A stretch of DNA of 64,000 nucleotides from positions 1 through 64,000 of the forward strand of contig JAFKEE010000054.1 of NCBI GenBank assembly GCA_017307505.1. The letters run 5' to 3'. The position numbers were made by a program, and so were the translations under genes. This document shows, one piece after another, positions 52,501 through 60,589 of the stretch. Below the pieces are notes generated by a model, which saw only the letters and a program-made list of their open reading frames with translations, did not search any database and was not told where the DNA came from. Within the stretch, counting starts at the first letter, position 1. Each line of letters starts with the position of its first letter. This DNA is from Acidobacteriota bacterium (GTDB lineage: Bacteria > Acidobacteriota > Terriglobia > Bryobacterales > Bryobacteraceae).

Positions 52501-52988
52501 TGTCCTTCTTCAACCAGGCTGCGACGCTGGCCGATGCTCTATATGCGGGCGATTCCAAGGATCCGCATGTGTCGTATACGTTGAAGCCCGCTCCGAGCGA
52601 GGGGATCCAAAGCCTGTCTCTGCGCCTGGACGGCCAGGCAGCCACGTTCAGCGCGAACGACGCAACGCCGAAGCGCTTCACCTGGCAGGGTCCGGGTGCG
52701 CACGAAGCGAAGGCCGGTGTGCGGTTCGCCGGCAGCACGGACGTCACCTGGTTTGACCGGGACGGCGTTTGGGCTCCTTTCCACTTCTTCACGGAAGCCG
52801 AGCAGTTCCAGCCGTCGGGGAACGGGTATACGGTGTCGTGGATTATCCGGGCCGGTAAAGAGGCGATGAAGCTGCCCAACGGCAAGCCGCTCACGGTGCG
52901 GTTCGACCTCAACATGGAGGGAGCGCCGCCGATCTTCATGAAAGGCTACTGGCGCGGGCTGCGCTGCGTCAGCGAAGTCGCCAAGTAA
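49515..52988 (+). CDS. tssM: T6SS inner-membrane protein TssM (IcmF)
   Basis: This is a full-length 1157-residue IcmF-family protein. Two N-terminal membrane helices (about residues 6-24 and 38-57) are followed by a cytoplasmic NTPase-like domain with an intact Walker A GEPGSAKTS (110-118). A third membrane helix is at about 450-471 (LALVCFLCLVFSIGMIVSYV). The large periplasmic part ends in a beta-rich C-terminal domain (FSANDATPKRFTWQGPG, DVTWFDRDGVWAPFHFF). With TssL it spans the inner membrane and usually contacts the lipoprotein TssJ, which is not encoded nearby. Confidence 0.95.
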   Translation: MMRKVVLITVLILLLWLVLAWFLGTWLGLHGGILWGLRISLWVIGLITAGFVIWFFWRKAKRERELEEGMDANEGDEIATLLREAEKKLTAARNGKTTGLATTPVVLIAGEPGSAKTSVVLSSGIDPELIAGRVHQDNVVTPTRVANVWYANGIAMVEAGGALTQDKALWNRLIRGLRPGRLAGIFGSGGRAPRAALVCFDAETFAHPGGAEAASATAKKLRQRLAALSEDLGVNLPVYALFTRMDRIPGFLEYVRNLSNEEVSRALGATLPLSAGQQARTYGEEQTARISAALESLFKELANYRPPLLGRETEANALPPTYEFPREFRKLQAPIVQFLLDLCRPSQLSTGPYLRGFYFSGVRPVVIQEFSGASDLASPMQTQGGVPQATSIFRIGLEANKPVAHQAPSVTTRRVPQWTFLGALFHDVMLADRLALGGSTSSTKTNTLRRVGLALVCFLCLVFSIGMIVSYVRNRALETRVLEAAKGINSSESTGADLASADALRKLDTLRSSLVTLDSYKRDGSPWSFHWGLYTGDSLYQPARKVYFDRFRQLLFGQTQTSMLTFLRQLPPAPGPEYNPTYDALKGYLITTAHHDKSSSSFLTPVLMKFWSEGRSVDAERMKLAQDQFDYYAQALQAENPYSNENDAATIETARHYLAQFGDLMRVYRAMLADAAKSGPPINYHKRFPGADQAMTDQREVQPAFTKAGWEFMKGAIKNPDRYFSGEQWVLGEQVTSKIDRAKLVEQLQQKYNADFTGEWRAFLRAASVQRYANIADASKKLSLQTGPQSPLLALIWLISQNTAVDGPTVAEVFQPAQAVVPPASTDRYIAPPNQNYMNALLGLQTSLESIVGQPAPNEMVASQILGNASTAKLAARQLAQTFRLDPEGHTEAQVQKLLEDPITNVEGLLKGLGPAELNGKGKGVCAQMSAVWSKYPFDPNATAEATLAEVNGLLHKPDGALWVFYETSLSKLLQKQGLQYVPNPAGGMNLNPAFVSFFNQAATLADALYAGDSKDPHVSYTLKPAPSEGIQSLSLRLDGQAATFSANDATPKRFTWQGPGAHEAKAGVRFAGSTDVTWFDRDGVWAPFHFFTEAEQFQPSGNGYTVSWIIRAGKEAMKLPNGKPLTVRFDLNMEGAPPIFMKGYWRGLRCVSEVAK

Positions 52989-53038
52989 AGAACCCGCTTG
53001 CAGCGCGCGGAGATTCCTCGTAACATCGCGTCAGCTTC

Positions 53039-53536
53039 ATGCCTGGCGCGAAAGCGAAGAAGTATCGCGCGCTGCTGCTGTGTTGCGGCCACATGGATCG
53101 TGGCGACGACGCGATTGGTCCGCTCTGCGCCTCGGCCTTGGAAGACCGCAAGATCCCCGTGCGCAACGTGCAAGGCGAAACCTCTGAGCTGCTGGACGCC
53201 TGGCAGCAGGCGGAGCGCGTGATCGTGGTGGATGCCATCTCGAGCCGGAAGGCAGCGCCCGGCACACTGATCCGGATCGATTCCGAAGAGGCGGCCTTCC
53301 AACCGGAAGCCGCGCGCTGTTCCACGCACGGGTTAGGGTTGGCGCAGGCCGTCAAACTCGGCCGTGTGCTGAAATGTCTGCCGGAGAAGTTGATCCTGAT
53401 GGGGGTAGAGGCGGAGAGCTTCGAGTGGGCCTCGACACTCTCTCCTCAGGTTGCGGCTGCCATGCCGGCCCTGCTGGATGCCATCGAGGCCGAATGGCGC
53501 AAGCTGACTATTTCACCGGCCCGGGCGCGGCGGTAG
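53039..53536 (+). CDS. Hydrogenase-maturation-type protease
   Basis: This 165-residue protein of the HybD/HycI endopeptidase family has the opening GHMDRGDDAIGP, a variant of GNxLxxDDGxG that carries a metal-binding acidic residue, then VIVVDAISS and the family motif MGVEAESFEWASTLSP. Such enzymes clip the C-terminus of [NiFe]-hydrogenase large subunits. No hydrogenase gene is in the window. The gene begins 50 bases after tssM with TAACAT upstream and no clear ribosome binding site, so it may have its own promoter. Its 3' end overlaps the convergent GT gene by 29 bases. Confidence 0.8.
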   Translation: MPGAKAKKYRALLLCCGHMDRGDDAIGPLCASALEDRKIPVRNVQGETSELLDAWQQAERVIVVDAISSRKAAPGTLIRIDSEEAAFQPEAARCSTHGLGLAQAVKLGRVLKCLPEKLILMGVEAESFEWASTLSPQVAAAMPALLDAIEAEWRKLTISPARARR

Positions 53537-55436
53537 CAGGTTTCAAACCCACCTGGTGATCGGCGAAGTCCCTGACTTCCAGTCCGAACTTTCGCATCAA
53601 TTCGGCGCGGCTTTGAATGCCGGCGCATTCCACACAGAACAGGGCGCAGGGCTGGTAGTCCGGCGGCTCGAGCGTGGAGCCTTCCTGACGGAGGAAACGG
53701 ATTTCGCGCTCGCCCGTGAAGGCGCCCAGGAGGACCAGGGCCGGATAGTAAAAGTGGCTGCGGCCGCCGATTACCGCGACTTTGCGGCAGCCGCTGTTGG
53801 CAATGGTAGCCACGGCGGCTTCGTAGGAAGGTCCATCGGCGCGGCGTTCTCCGAAGAGCGTCGTGGTGCGGTTCGCACTCAGGACACTGAATGGGCCGGT
53901 TAAGGGGCGCAGGGTGTTCTGGGTCGAGGCGTAGAGGGCTACCCCCCCGAACAGGGCAAGGAGCGGAGCGGCGATCCATTTCCCCGGCAACCTGCCCAGC
54001 ATCCAGCCGGCCGGAATGGCTCCAAAGAGAAAGATGGGCAGATGCAGGCGGGTGTGCCACGGCTGCCAGCGGAGATAGCCGCTAAACAGAAGAAACGCGA
54101 CAGCGGTGGAGGCCCACAGGGCCAGCGGAGTCCAGTTCTCCCGGCGGCGCCAACCGGCCAGCGCCAGCAGGCCGAGTCCCCCGTATAAAAGAAGATGGGC
54201 TGTGTTTGACATGCCGCCCTCGCCCCAATAGAACGGTTGGAGGTGGAAGCGGGTGCTGGGCCACAGGGACTGCCGGTCATCGGGATCCTGGCCCAGGGCA
54301 GCGACGGCGGACCGGAAACCGTTATCGAGTGACTGGTGCAGTCCAGCCGGTCCCAGGTTGAACTGGACGGCCAGGTTCCGCACGATGTTAGCGGCGATGC
54401 CGGCCGGCGTAAACCGCTCACATTCATAGCCGAAGGGCATGTCGCGGTGTCCGATGCGGGGTCCGGTGATGCTGCCGTATTCTCGATAACTGCGGAGCCA
54501 GAACGGTCCGGCGACCAGCAAGATCAGAGCGGCCATCCCGGCGGTTTGACGAAACAAAGCCAGCCAGGTGTTCCGGTTCCAGACCAGCAGCACCGCCAGT
54601 CCGAAGGCGGGCAAAAGAAACCAGGCTAAGGACTTGGTGAGCAACGACAAGGCCGCCGCCAAAGCCAGAAGGACCGCGTTGGCCGCTGTGTTCTCCCGGC
54701 CGAAGGCGAGCGCGAACGTAAAGGCTGTCACCAGCCAAAAGGCGAGGGTGACGTCGTTCTTGGCTCCGGTAGCGACCAGGACGCCCTGCGGCAGAGTCGC
54801 CGCCAGGAACAGACCCAACCACTGGCCGCGGCGGCTGGAACCCAGCAGTTTGAGCGCCAGGGAAACGGCCGCGAGGGCTCCGAGCCAAGCGAACCACTGG
54901 ACGCAGTTGGCCAGCAGATCGTCCTGGCCCAGGACGGCGAAGGTCAGTTGAATCAGCTCATTGCCGGGCGGCATGAAGTTCATGTTCGCCATGTGGGTGG
55001 GGAAGAAGGCGAGCGAGCGATCCTGCAGCCAGATCATGACGCGCGGCATATGGTAGGCCATGACGTCATAGGTGTTGGGCGCGGTGGACAGCGCGGTGAC
55101 GCCCAGGACCGCGGCCAGCAGCGCGGAGACCCCGGCCAGCGCCCGAGTCCAGGGTTCAATCGCCCGCCATTCCGCCTTGGCCAAACTCCACAGGGGCACC
55201 GGCCTGGTGCGGCTTCGGAACAGAAGGAAACCCAAGCCCGCGCAGGCCGACAGCCAGAGCGAGGTCACGGCCGTTCGCTGCAAGGCATGGAATGCCCCCA
55301 GCGCCTCAGCGATGACAACAGCGAAGGCAGCCCATGCCGTGGCGGCCGCCAGGAAGGCGAGGCGCAGGCCGGCGAGCCGGCTTCTAACTACCTGAAACAG
55401 CAGCAGGAACGCTGCCAGGGGAACATATTCGAGCAT
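53508..55436 (-). CDS. GT-C-type membrane glycosyltransferase
   Basis: This is a 642-residue polytopic protein with about 12 helices. It carries the acidic first-loop pattern of family 39-like enzymes (TYDVMAYHMPRVMIWLQDRS) and PPGNELIQL, with a soluble C-terminal domain of about 120 residues. The ATG at 55436 starts the first helix (YVPLAAFLLLFQVV); the upstream in-frame extension reaches into the divergent gene's promoter and is not used. It probably transfers a sugar from a polyprenyl phosphate donor. The acceptor is unknown. Confidence 0.75.
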   Translation of the reverse strand: MLEYVPLAAFLLLFQVVRSRLAGLRLAFLAAATAWAAFAVVIAEALGAFHALQRTAVTSLWLSACAGLGFLLFRSRTRPVPLWSLAKAEWRAIEPWTRALAGVSALLAAVLGVTALSTAPNTYDVMAYHMPRVMIWLQDRSLAFFPTHMANMNFMPPGNELIQLTFAVLGQDDLLANCVQWFAWLGALAAVSLALKLLGSSRRGQWLGLFLAATLPQGVLVATGAKNDVTLAFWLVTAFTFALAFGRENTAANAVLLALAAALSLLTKSLAWFLLPAFGLAVLLVWNRNTWLALFRQTAGMAALILLVAGPFWLRSYREYGSITGPRIGHRDMPFGYECERFTPAGIAANIVRNLAVQFNLGPAGLHQSLDNGFRSAVAALGQDPDDRQSLWPSTRFHLQPFYWGEGGMSNTAHLLLYGGLGLLALAGWRRRENWTPLALWASTAVAFLLFSGYLRWQPWHTRLHLPIFLFGAIPAGWMLGRLPGKWIAAPLLALFGGVALYASTQNTLRPLTGPFSVLSANRTTTLFGERRADGPSYEAAVATIANSGCRKVAVIGGRSHFYYPALVLLGAFTGEREIRFLRQEGSTLEPPDYQPCALFCVECAGIQSRAELMRKFGLEVRDFADHQVGLKPATAAPGPVK

Positions 55437-55494
55437 GCGGGTCCGGAAGGGCCAGTATAGCGGAGACCGCTCTCGCCCGGCCGCCGGGCTGCGG

Positions 55495-55500
55495 TATACT
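55495..55500 (+). promoter_or_regulatory. -10 box next to start codon
   Basis: TATACT ends 6 bases before the ATG at 55507 with no Shine-Dalgarno sequence between, which suggests a leaderless message for the Gfo/Idh/MocA gene. Confidence 0.45.
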
Positions 55501-55506
55501 CCGCGC

Positions 55507-56808
55507 ATGCCTTCCAGACGCACTTTTTTGAACTCCGCCGCAGCCGCCACCATCTACCGCCTGGTCGACTCCGCTCCGGCGCAGGCTGCCACGGCTGCCC
55601 CCAGCGACACGGTGAACCTCGGCTTCGTGGGCGTCGGTATCCGCGGGTCTCAGCTTCTGGAAGAGTTCTCGCAGATTCCGGGGGTCCGTCCCGTCATTGC
55701 GGCCGATCTCTACGACGGCCATCTGGAGCATGCCAAAGAGTTCACGCAAGGCAAGATTCTCACCACCAAGCGCTATGAGGACGTGATCGGGCGGAAGGAC
55801 CTGGATGCGATTGTGATTGCGGTGCCGGACCACTGGCACAAGCGGATGACTCTGGAGACGCTGTCGGCCGGCAAGCATGTGTACATCGAAAAGCCGATGA
55901 CCTGGTCGCTGGAGGAGGGTCCGGAGATCATCGCCGCCGAGAAAAAGGCCGGCAAGGTGCTGATGGTCGGCAGCGGCGGCAAGACGACTACGCTGGTCGC
56001 CAAGACCCGCGAAGTGGTGGCGTCGGGCGAGCTGGGCGCCGTGCGGCAGGTGCGCATGATGCAGTACCGCAATTCCAAAGAAGGCGCCTGGATCTACCCC
56101 GTTCCGCCGGATGCTTCGCCCAAGACCATCGACTGGGACCGCTTCATCGGGCCGGCTCCGAAGCGTGCCTTTAGTCCGGAAGTATTCTTCCGGTGGCGCT
56201 GCTGGTGGGAGTATTCGGGCGGCGTGGCCACGGACCTCTTCGTCCACCTGCTCACCACCATGCACGAAGTGATGAACGTGCAGGCGCCGGTATCGGCCGT
56301 GTCACAGGGAGGTCTGTACCGCTGGAAAGACGGGCGGACCGTGCCGGACGTCATGGAGTCGCTGTTTGAGTACAAAGAGGGCTTTATTGCTCAGGTCAGC
56401 GTGAATTTGAACAACTCTTCCCGGTCGCCGGTGATGCAGATCTTCGGCGAGAAGGGGACTCTGACGCTGGAGGCATCGGGTATCACGATCACTCCGGAAC
56501 CGGAAGATCTCGACATTCAGATGTACGGCTCGTCGGCACTGTCGAAGGCGACCAGGGATGAGTACCTGAAGTCACGGGGTGCGGATAGGCCGCGGCCGGC
56601 CAGGCCGGAGCCCAAGGTGATTCCGGTGGAGGCCGGCCCCGGGCACGGGTCCTATTTCATTCAGAGCATTCGCGAATCGAAGCCAAGCCGCGAGAACGCC
56701 ACGGAAGGGCATGCCGCCGCGGGCGCCGCCCATCTCGCCAACATGGCCTATCGCAAGGGCCGCAAGATGAATTGGGACTTCGCCACCAACCGGGTGAGCG
56801 AGGCGTAG
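55507..56808 (+). CDS. Tat-exported Gfo/Idh/MocA oxidoreductase
   Basis: This is a 433-residue protein with a Tat-type N-terminus (PSRRTFLNSAAAATIYRL). The Rossmann motif is LGFVGVGIRGSQLLEEF and the signature is IEKPMTWSLEEGP, where Ile replaces the usual Cys. The WRCWWEYSGGVATDLFVHLL block is typical of this exported branch. It is the fourth such oxidoreductase in the window and is followed 45 bases later by a HAD-type gene. Substrate unknown, probably a sugar or cyclitol in the periplasm. Confidence 0.86.
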   Translation: MPSRRTFLNSAAAATIYRLVDSAPAQAATAAPSDTVNLGFVGVGIRGSQLLEEFSQIPGVRPVIAADLYDGHLEHAKEFTQGKILTTKRYEDVIGRKDLDAIVIAVPDHWHKRMTLETLSAGKHVYIEKPMTWSLEEGPEIIAAEKKAGKVLMVGSGGKTTTLVAKTREVVASGELGAVRQVRMMQYRNSKEGAWIYPVPPDASPKTIDWDRFIGPAPKRAFSPEVFFRWRCWWEYSGGVATDLFVHLLTTMHEVMNVQAPVSAVSQGGLYRWKDGRTVPDVMESLFEYKEGFIAQVSVNLNNSSRSPVMQIFGEKGTLTLEASGITITPEPEDLDIQMYGSSALSKATRDEYLKSRGADRPRPARPEPKVIPVEAGPGHGSYFIQSIRESKPSRENATEGHAAAGAAHLANMAYRKGRKMNWDFATNRVSEA

Positions 56809-56853
56809 CGGAATAAAACCGGCAGGGGGAGGGATTAGTCCGTAGCCCTTCCC

Positions 56854-57600
56854 ATGCCTGATTCCCTGCCCCTCTCCCGGCGCACCCTGCTGGCCGGTGT
56901 TCCACTGGCTGGCGTGCCTGAACGACGCATTCGCGCCATCGCCTTTGACGGTTTCACCATCTTCGATCCGCGCAGCGTTGCGAAGCGCGCCGAGGAGTTG
57001 CTGCCAGGGCGCGGCTCCGCGCTGACCGCCGCCTGGCGCACCCGGCAGTTCGAGTACACCTGGCTGCGGAGCCTGACCGGTTCGTATGCCGACTTCTGGC
57101 AGGTGACCGGGGATGCGTTGACCTATGCCGCGCAGCAGGAGCGGATCCCGCTCACGCCTGAGCACCATGCGGAATTGATGCGCTGTTTTCTGACGCTCGC
57201 GGCCTGGCCCGATGCTCCGGCGGCGTTGCGGAGGATGAAGGAACATGGTCTGCGGCTGGCGCTGCTGTCCAATTTCACGGTGAAGATGATGGACGCGGCG
57301 GTGGAGAGCGCCGGGCTGGGCGGGCTTTTTGAGCCGCACTTAAGCACCGACCGTGTTGGCATCTTCAAACCCGCGCCTGCCGCCTACCGGATGGCACTCG
57401 ATGCGTTTGGGCTCGACCGGAGCCGGATCGCGTTTGCGGCGTTTGGCGGCTGGGATGCTGCTGGCGCGAAGCGGTTTGGATTCCCCACATTTTGGGTGAA
57501 CCGGATGTCGCTGCCGGTGGAGGAATTGGGGGCTGCTCCGGATGCGCAGGGTCCGGGATTGGACGCTCTGGAGAGATTTTTACTGCCAGATCCAGCCTGA
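56854..57600 (+). CDS. HAD-superfamily protein, haloacid dehalogenase II-like
   Basis: This is a 248-residue protein. The nucleophile motif reads AIAFDGFTIFD, one residue shorter than the usual D-x-x-G-T-L-x-D. Motif II is LALLSNFT, the lysine motif is GIFKPAPAAYR, and motif IV is FGGWDAAGAKRFGF as in type II haloacid dehalogenases. The N-terminus SRRTLLAGVPLAGV looks like a twin-arginine signal, which would export the enzyme. It may act as a phosphatase or dehalogenase; the shortened loop makes the activity uncertain. Confidence 0.75.
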   Translation: MPDSLPLSRRTLLAGVPLAGVPERRIRAIAFDGFTIFDPRSVAKRAEELLPGRGSALTAAWRTRQFEYTWLRSLTGSYADFWQVTGDALTYAAQQERIPLTPEHHAELMRCFLTLAAWPDAPAALRRMKEHGLRLALLSNFTVKMMDAAVESAGLGGLFEPHLSTDRVGIFKPAPAAYRMALDAFGLDRSRIAFAAFGGWDAAGAKRFGFPTFWVNRMSLPVEELGAAPDAQGPGLDALERFLLPDPA

Positions 57601-57738
57601 TTTCGTCCCTTCTTCACCCGGCTTTGTCATTACAGCTCATACATTTGGCGGAGGGACCTAAACGGGTGGCGCTTAAATGTCGATAGAAAGGTATTGATTC
57701 CGGAAAAACAAGCTGAACGGCGCCCGAGGAGATCCCTG

Positions 57739-58302
57739 ATGATCGCCGGGGTGAGCCTTTGGTCACTGCTGGTAGTGGCGGGACTCGCAAAGCTTGCGGA
57801 GCATCAGGTTGTAGCGGGCCAGGCGGGCCATGGGTCGGCATCCTGGCCGGCGGCAGCCGGGTTCGCCCACGATTCGCGGAGGCCGACGCTCGTGATGCTG
57901 GCCCATCCTGGGTGCCCGTGCACCTTGGCCAGTTTACGGGAACTGGAAAAGATCCAGGGCGAAACCTCGGTGGGTGTCACGGCGCACATTCTGTTCCTGG
58001 AGATTCCCGGCGCGGCGGATGAAGACTCGGCTACGATCCGGCTGGCGCGCAGCCTGCCCGGCGTGGTGGTCCATGTTGGCATGCCGCCGGAAACTGCACG
58101 AATCTGGGGTGCACGCACTTCGGGCCAGGTCTTTCTATATAGCGTGGATGGCCGCTTACTTTTCAGCGGCGGCATCACCTTCAGCCGCGGACATGAAGGC
58201 CTCAATCTCGGGCACAGCGCCATCGTCGCCTTCCTGCGAACCGGAAAGTTATCGACAAACCACGCGCCTGTGTTCGGCTGTTCGCTCCTGGGGGCCGCAT
58301 GA
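57739..58302 (+). CDS. Membrane-anchored thioredoxin-fold protein, CPC motif
   Basis: This is a 187-residue protein with an N-terminal anchor (IAGVSLWSLLVVAGLAKLA) and a thioredoxin-like fold. The active-site region is LAHPGCPCTLASL, with Cys-Pro-Cys in place of Cys-x-x-Cys, and a third Cys lies near the C-terminus (PVFGCSLL). It resembles RedB-like proteins of acidophile and Acidobacteria genomes. The ATG at 57739 has GAGGAG 7 bases upstream; a TTG 45 bases earlier is weaker. It overlaps the histidine kinase gene by ATGA, so it may sense or deliver metal or redox signals to that kinase from the periplasm. Confidence 0.72.
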   Translation: MIAGVSLWSLLVVAGLAKLAEHQVVAGQAGHGSASWPAAAGFAHDSRRPTLVMLAHPGCPCTLASLRELEKIQGETSVGVTAHILFLEIPGAADEDSATIRLARSLPGVVVHVGMPPETARIWGARTSGQVFLYSVDGRLLFSGGITFSRGHEGLNLGHSAIVAFLRTGKLSTNHAPVFGCSLLGAA

Positions 58303-60584
58303 ACACTCGGGCAGCGGAGTTGTGCCGCAAACACCAGAGCCGGCTGCATTCCCGTACAGACCGTCTGCTTGCGGGCCTCCTGGTCTTCGAGTGGCTGTTT
58401 GGCATCCTCCTGGCGGTGGTGGTTTCGCCGATCGCGTGGGATGGGCGGGTTCACTCGACGCACATTCATGTCTGGGCGGCCGTGATTCTCGGGGCGGTGG
58501 TGGCCAGCCTGCCAGTGTTCCTGGCTCTGCGGATGCCCGGCACTGTCCTGACACGGCATGTCATCGGCGCGGCGCAGATGCTGATGGGGGCGCTGCTGAT
58601 CCACTTCACAGGCGGCCGGATAGAGACCCATTTCCACGTCTTCGGTTCTCTGGCTTTCCTGGCGCTCTACCGGGACTGGCGCGTCCTGGTGACCGCTTCC
58701 ACCGTGGTGGTGGTCGATCATTTTGCCCGCGGACTCTGGCTGCCCTACTCCGTCTACGGGGTGGTCTCGGCCAGCGTCTGGCGTACCCTGGAGCACATCG
58801 GCTGGGTTGTATTCGAAGACGTCGTCCTGATCATGGCGTGTTTACACAGCGAACGGGACACAGCGGAGATCGCGGCGCGCCAGGCAGAACTGGAAGAGAC
58901 GCAGGAGGCGATCGAGCAGCGCGTGCGCCAGCGAACCTCCGAACTGTACGCCAGCCGCGAGGCGCTGACCAGGGCGAATGAAGAGCTTGTGGTGGCGCGC
59001 GACCAGGCCCTGGAAAGCACCCGGCTGAAGGCGCAGTTCCTGGCCAACATGAGCCACGAGATCCGCACTCCGATGAATGGCGTAATCGGCATGGCGAGCC
59101 TTCTGCTGGAGACCCCGCTAACCTCCGAACAGCGATGGTATGCCGACACCGTGCGGCACTCCGGCGAAGCGCTGCTGGGGGTGGTGAACGACATCCTGGA
59201 CTTCTCGAAAATTGAGGCGGGCAAGCTGGACCTGGATGAATCGGAATTCAACCTGCAGGAACTGGTGGAAGAGGTCGTGGAGCTTCTTTCCAGCGCGGCG
59301 CACGGAAAGGGCATCGAGGTCACTTACTACGTCAGCCCGAAGCTTCCGCTCTTCGTGTCTGGCGACGGGGCGCGAATCCGGCAGATTCTGACCAATCTGC
59401 TTGGCAATGCGATCAAATTCACCGACCACGGAGAGGTCGCGGTGCGCGTTGTGCCGGGGGCCGGAGAGGCGGTGCCGGCGCCCATCCGATTCGAGGTGCG
59501 CGATACAGGCATCGGGATCGATCCGGAGGTGCAGTCGAAGTTGTTTGAGTCGTTCACGCAGGCTGACGGGTCCACGACCCGCCGGTTCGGCGGAACGGGG
59601 TTGGGTCTGGCGATCTCGAAACGGTTGACTGAGCTGATGGGTGGTTCCATCGGATTTACCAGCCAGCCGGGCCAGGGCTCGACGTTCCGTTTCGAACTGC
59701 CGCTGCCCGCGGGTACGACCATCCCGAAGGAACCATCGCTCAATTCGAATCCGCTGGCAGGCACCCGCGTGCTCGTGGTGGATGATAACGAAACAAATCT
59801 GCGCATCGTCGAGCACTGGCTGCATGAATTTGGCGCGGAGGTCCTGCTGGCCGAGGGCTCGGCGGCAGCGTTTCAGTGTCTCGCCGAGGCGCAGCAGAGC
59901 GGCCGCCCCATTCAAGTGGCCATCCTGGATTTTGGCATGCCCGTCATGAACGGGATGCAACTGGCACGGGCCATTCTGTCGAATCCCGATTACAGAGAAC
60001 TCCCGTTAGTCCTGCTGACCTCTTACGTCGACAAAGCATACAGAACAGAGGCCCTGGAGGTTGGGTTTGCAGCGTACCTTCCCAAACCGACACGGAAACG
60101 GAAACTCTTCGAATGCCTGACGTCCGTTCTGGGCCACTCAGCCGTCCCGAAGAAGGCGTCTCTGGAGGTGCTGGGGCACGAGGCGCTGGGGCTAAAGGTC
60201 CTGGTGGCCGAGGACAATCCGGTGAATCAGATGGTCGCTCAGAGGTTCCTGGAGAAGCTGGGTTGCACGTCCGTCATCGCCCAGGATGGCCGTGCGGCGC
60301 TGGATGCGTTCCTGCAGGCCACCTACGATCTGATTCTGATGGATTGCCAGATGCCCGTGATGGATGGGTATCAGGCCTCAGTCGAACTTCGCCGGATGCA
60401 AGGCGGCGAAACGCATGTCCCGATCATTGCCATGACCGCCAGCGCACTGAAGGGCGACCGGGAGAAGTGCCTCGCAGCCGGAATGGACGACTACGTGGCC
60501 AAGCCCATCCAACTTGCCCAACTGGCCGAAGTGCTGCGGCGCAACCGGCCCGCCATCCAACCGGAGCAGGAAGCGGCTTCCTGA
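58299..60584 (+). CDS. Hybrid sensor histidine kinase, two receiver domains
   Basis: This is a 761-residue protein. Residues 22-182 form about six membrane helices rich in histidine (H52, H55, H57, H102, H111, H113, H141), including GRIETHFHVFGS and YRDW. A coiled coil (185-240) leads to the HisKA box with phospho-acceptor H253 in MSHEIRTPMNG. The ATPase follows: N box LLGNAIKFTDHG, DTGIGID and GTGLGLAISKRL. Receiver 1 (about 488-605) has VLVVDDNETN and ILDFGMP; receiver 2 (about 632-750) has VLVAEDNPVN and LILMDCQMPVMDG. No output DNA-binding domain is fused and no separate regulator is adjacent, so the phosphate probably goes to a distant partner. Confidence 0.92.
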   Translation: MNTRAAELCRKHQSRLHSRTDRLLAGLLVFEWLFGILLAVVVSPIAWDGRVHSTHIHVWAAVILGAVVASLPVFLALRMPGTVLTRHVIGAAQMLMGALLIHFTGGRIETHFHVFGSLAFLALYRDWRVLVTASTVVVVDHFARGLWLPYSVYGVVSASVWRTLEHIGWVVFEDVVLIMACLHSERDTAEIAARQAELEETQEAIEQRVRQRTSELYASREALTRANEELVVARDQALESTRLKAQFLANMSHEIRTPMNGVIGMASLLLETPLTSEQRWYADTVRHSGEALLGVVNDILDFSKIEAGKLDLDESEFNLQELVEEVVELLSSAAHGKGIEVTYYVSPKLPLFVSGDGARIRQILTNLLGNAIKFTDHGEVAVRVVPGAGEAVPAPIRFEVRDTGIGIDPEVQSKLFESFTQADGSTTRRFGGTGLGLAISKRLTELMGGSIGFTSQPGQGSTFRFELPLPAGTTIPKEPSLNSNPLAGTRVLVVDDNETNLRIVEHWLHEFGAEVLLAEGSAAAFQCLAEAQQSGRPIQVAILDFGMPVMNGMQLARAILSNPDYRELPLVLLTSYVDKAYRTEALEVGFAAYLPKPTRKRKLFECLTSVLGHSAVPKKASLEVLGHEALGLKVLVAEDNPVNQMVAQRFLEKLGCTSVIAQDGRAALDAFLQATYDLILMDCQMPVMDGYQASVELRRMQGGETHVPIIAMTASALKGDREKCLAAGMDDYVAKPIQLAQLAEVLRRNRPAIQPEQEAAS

Positions 60585-60589
60585 GATCA

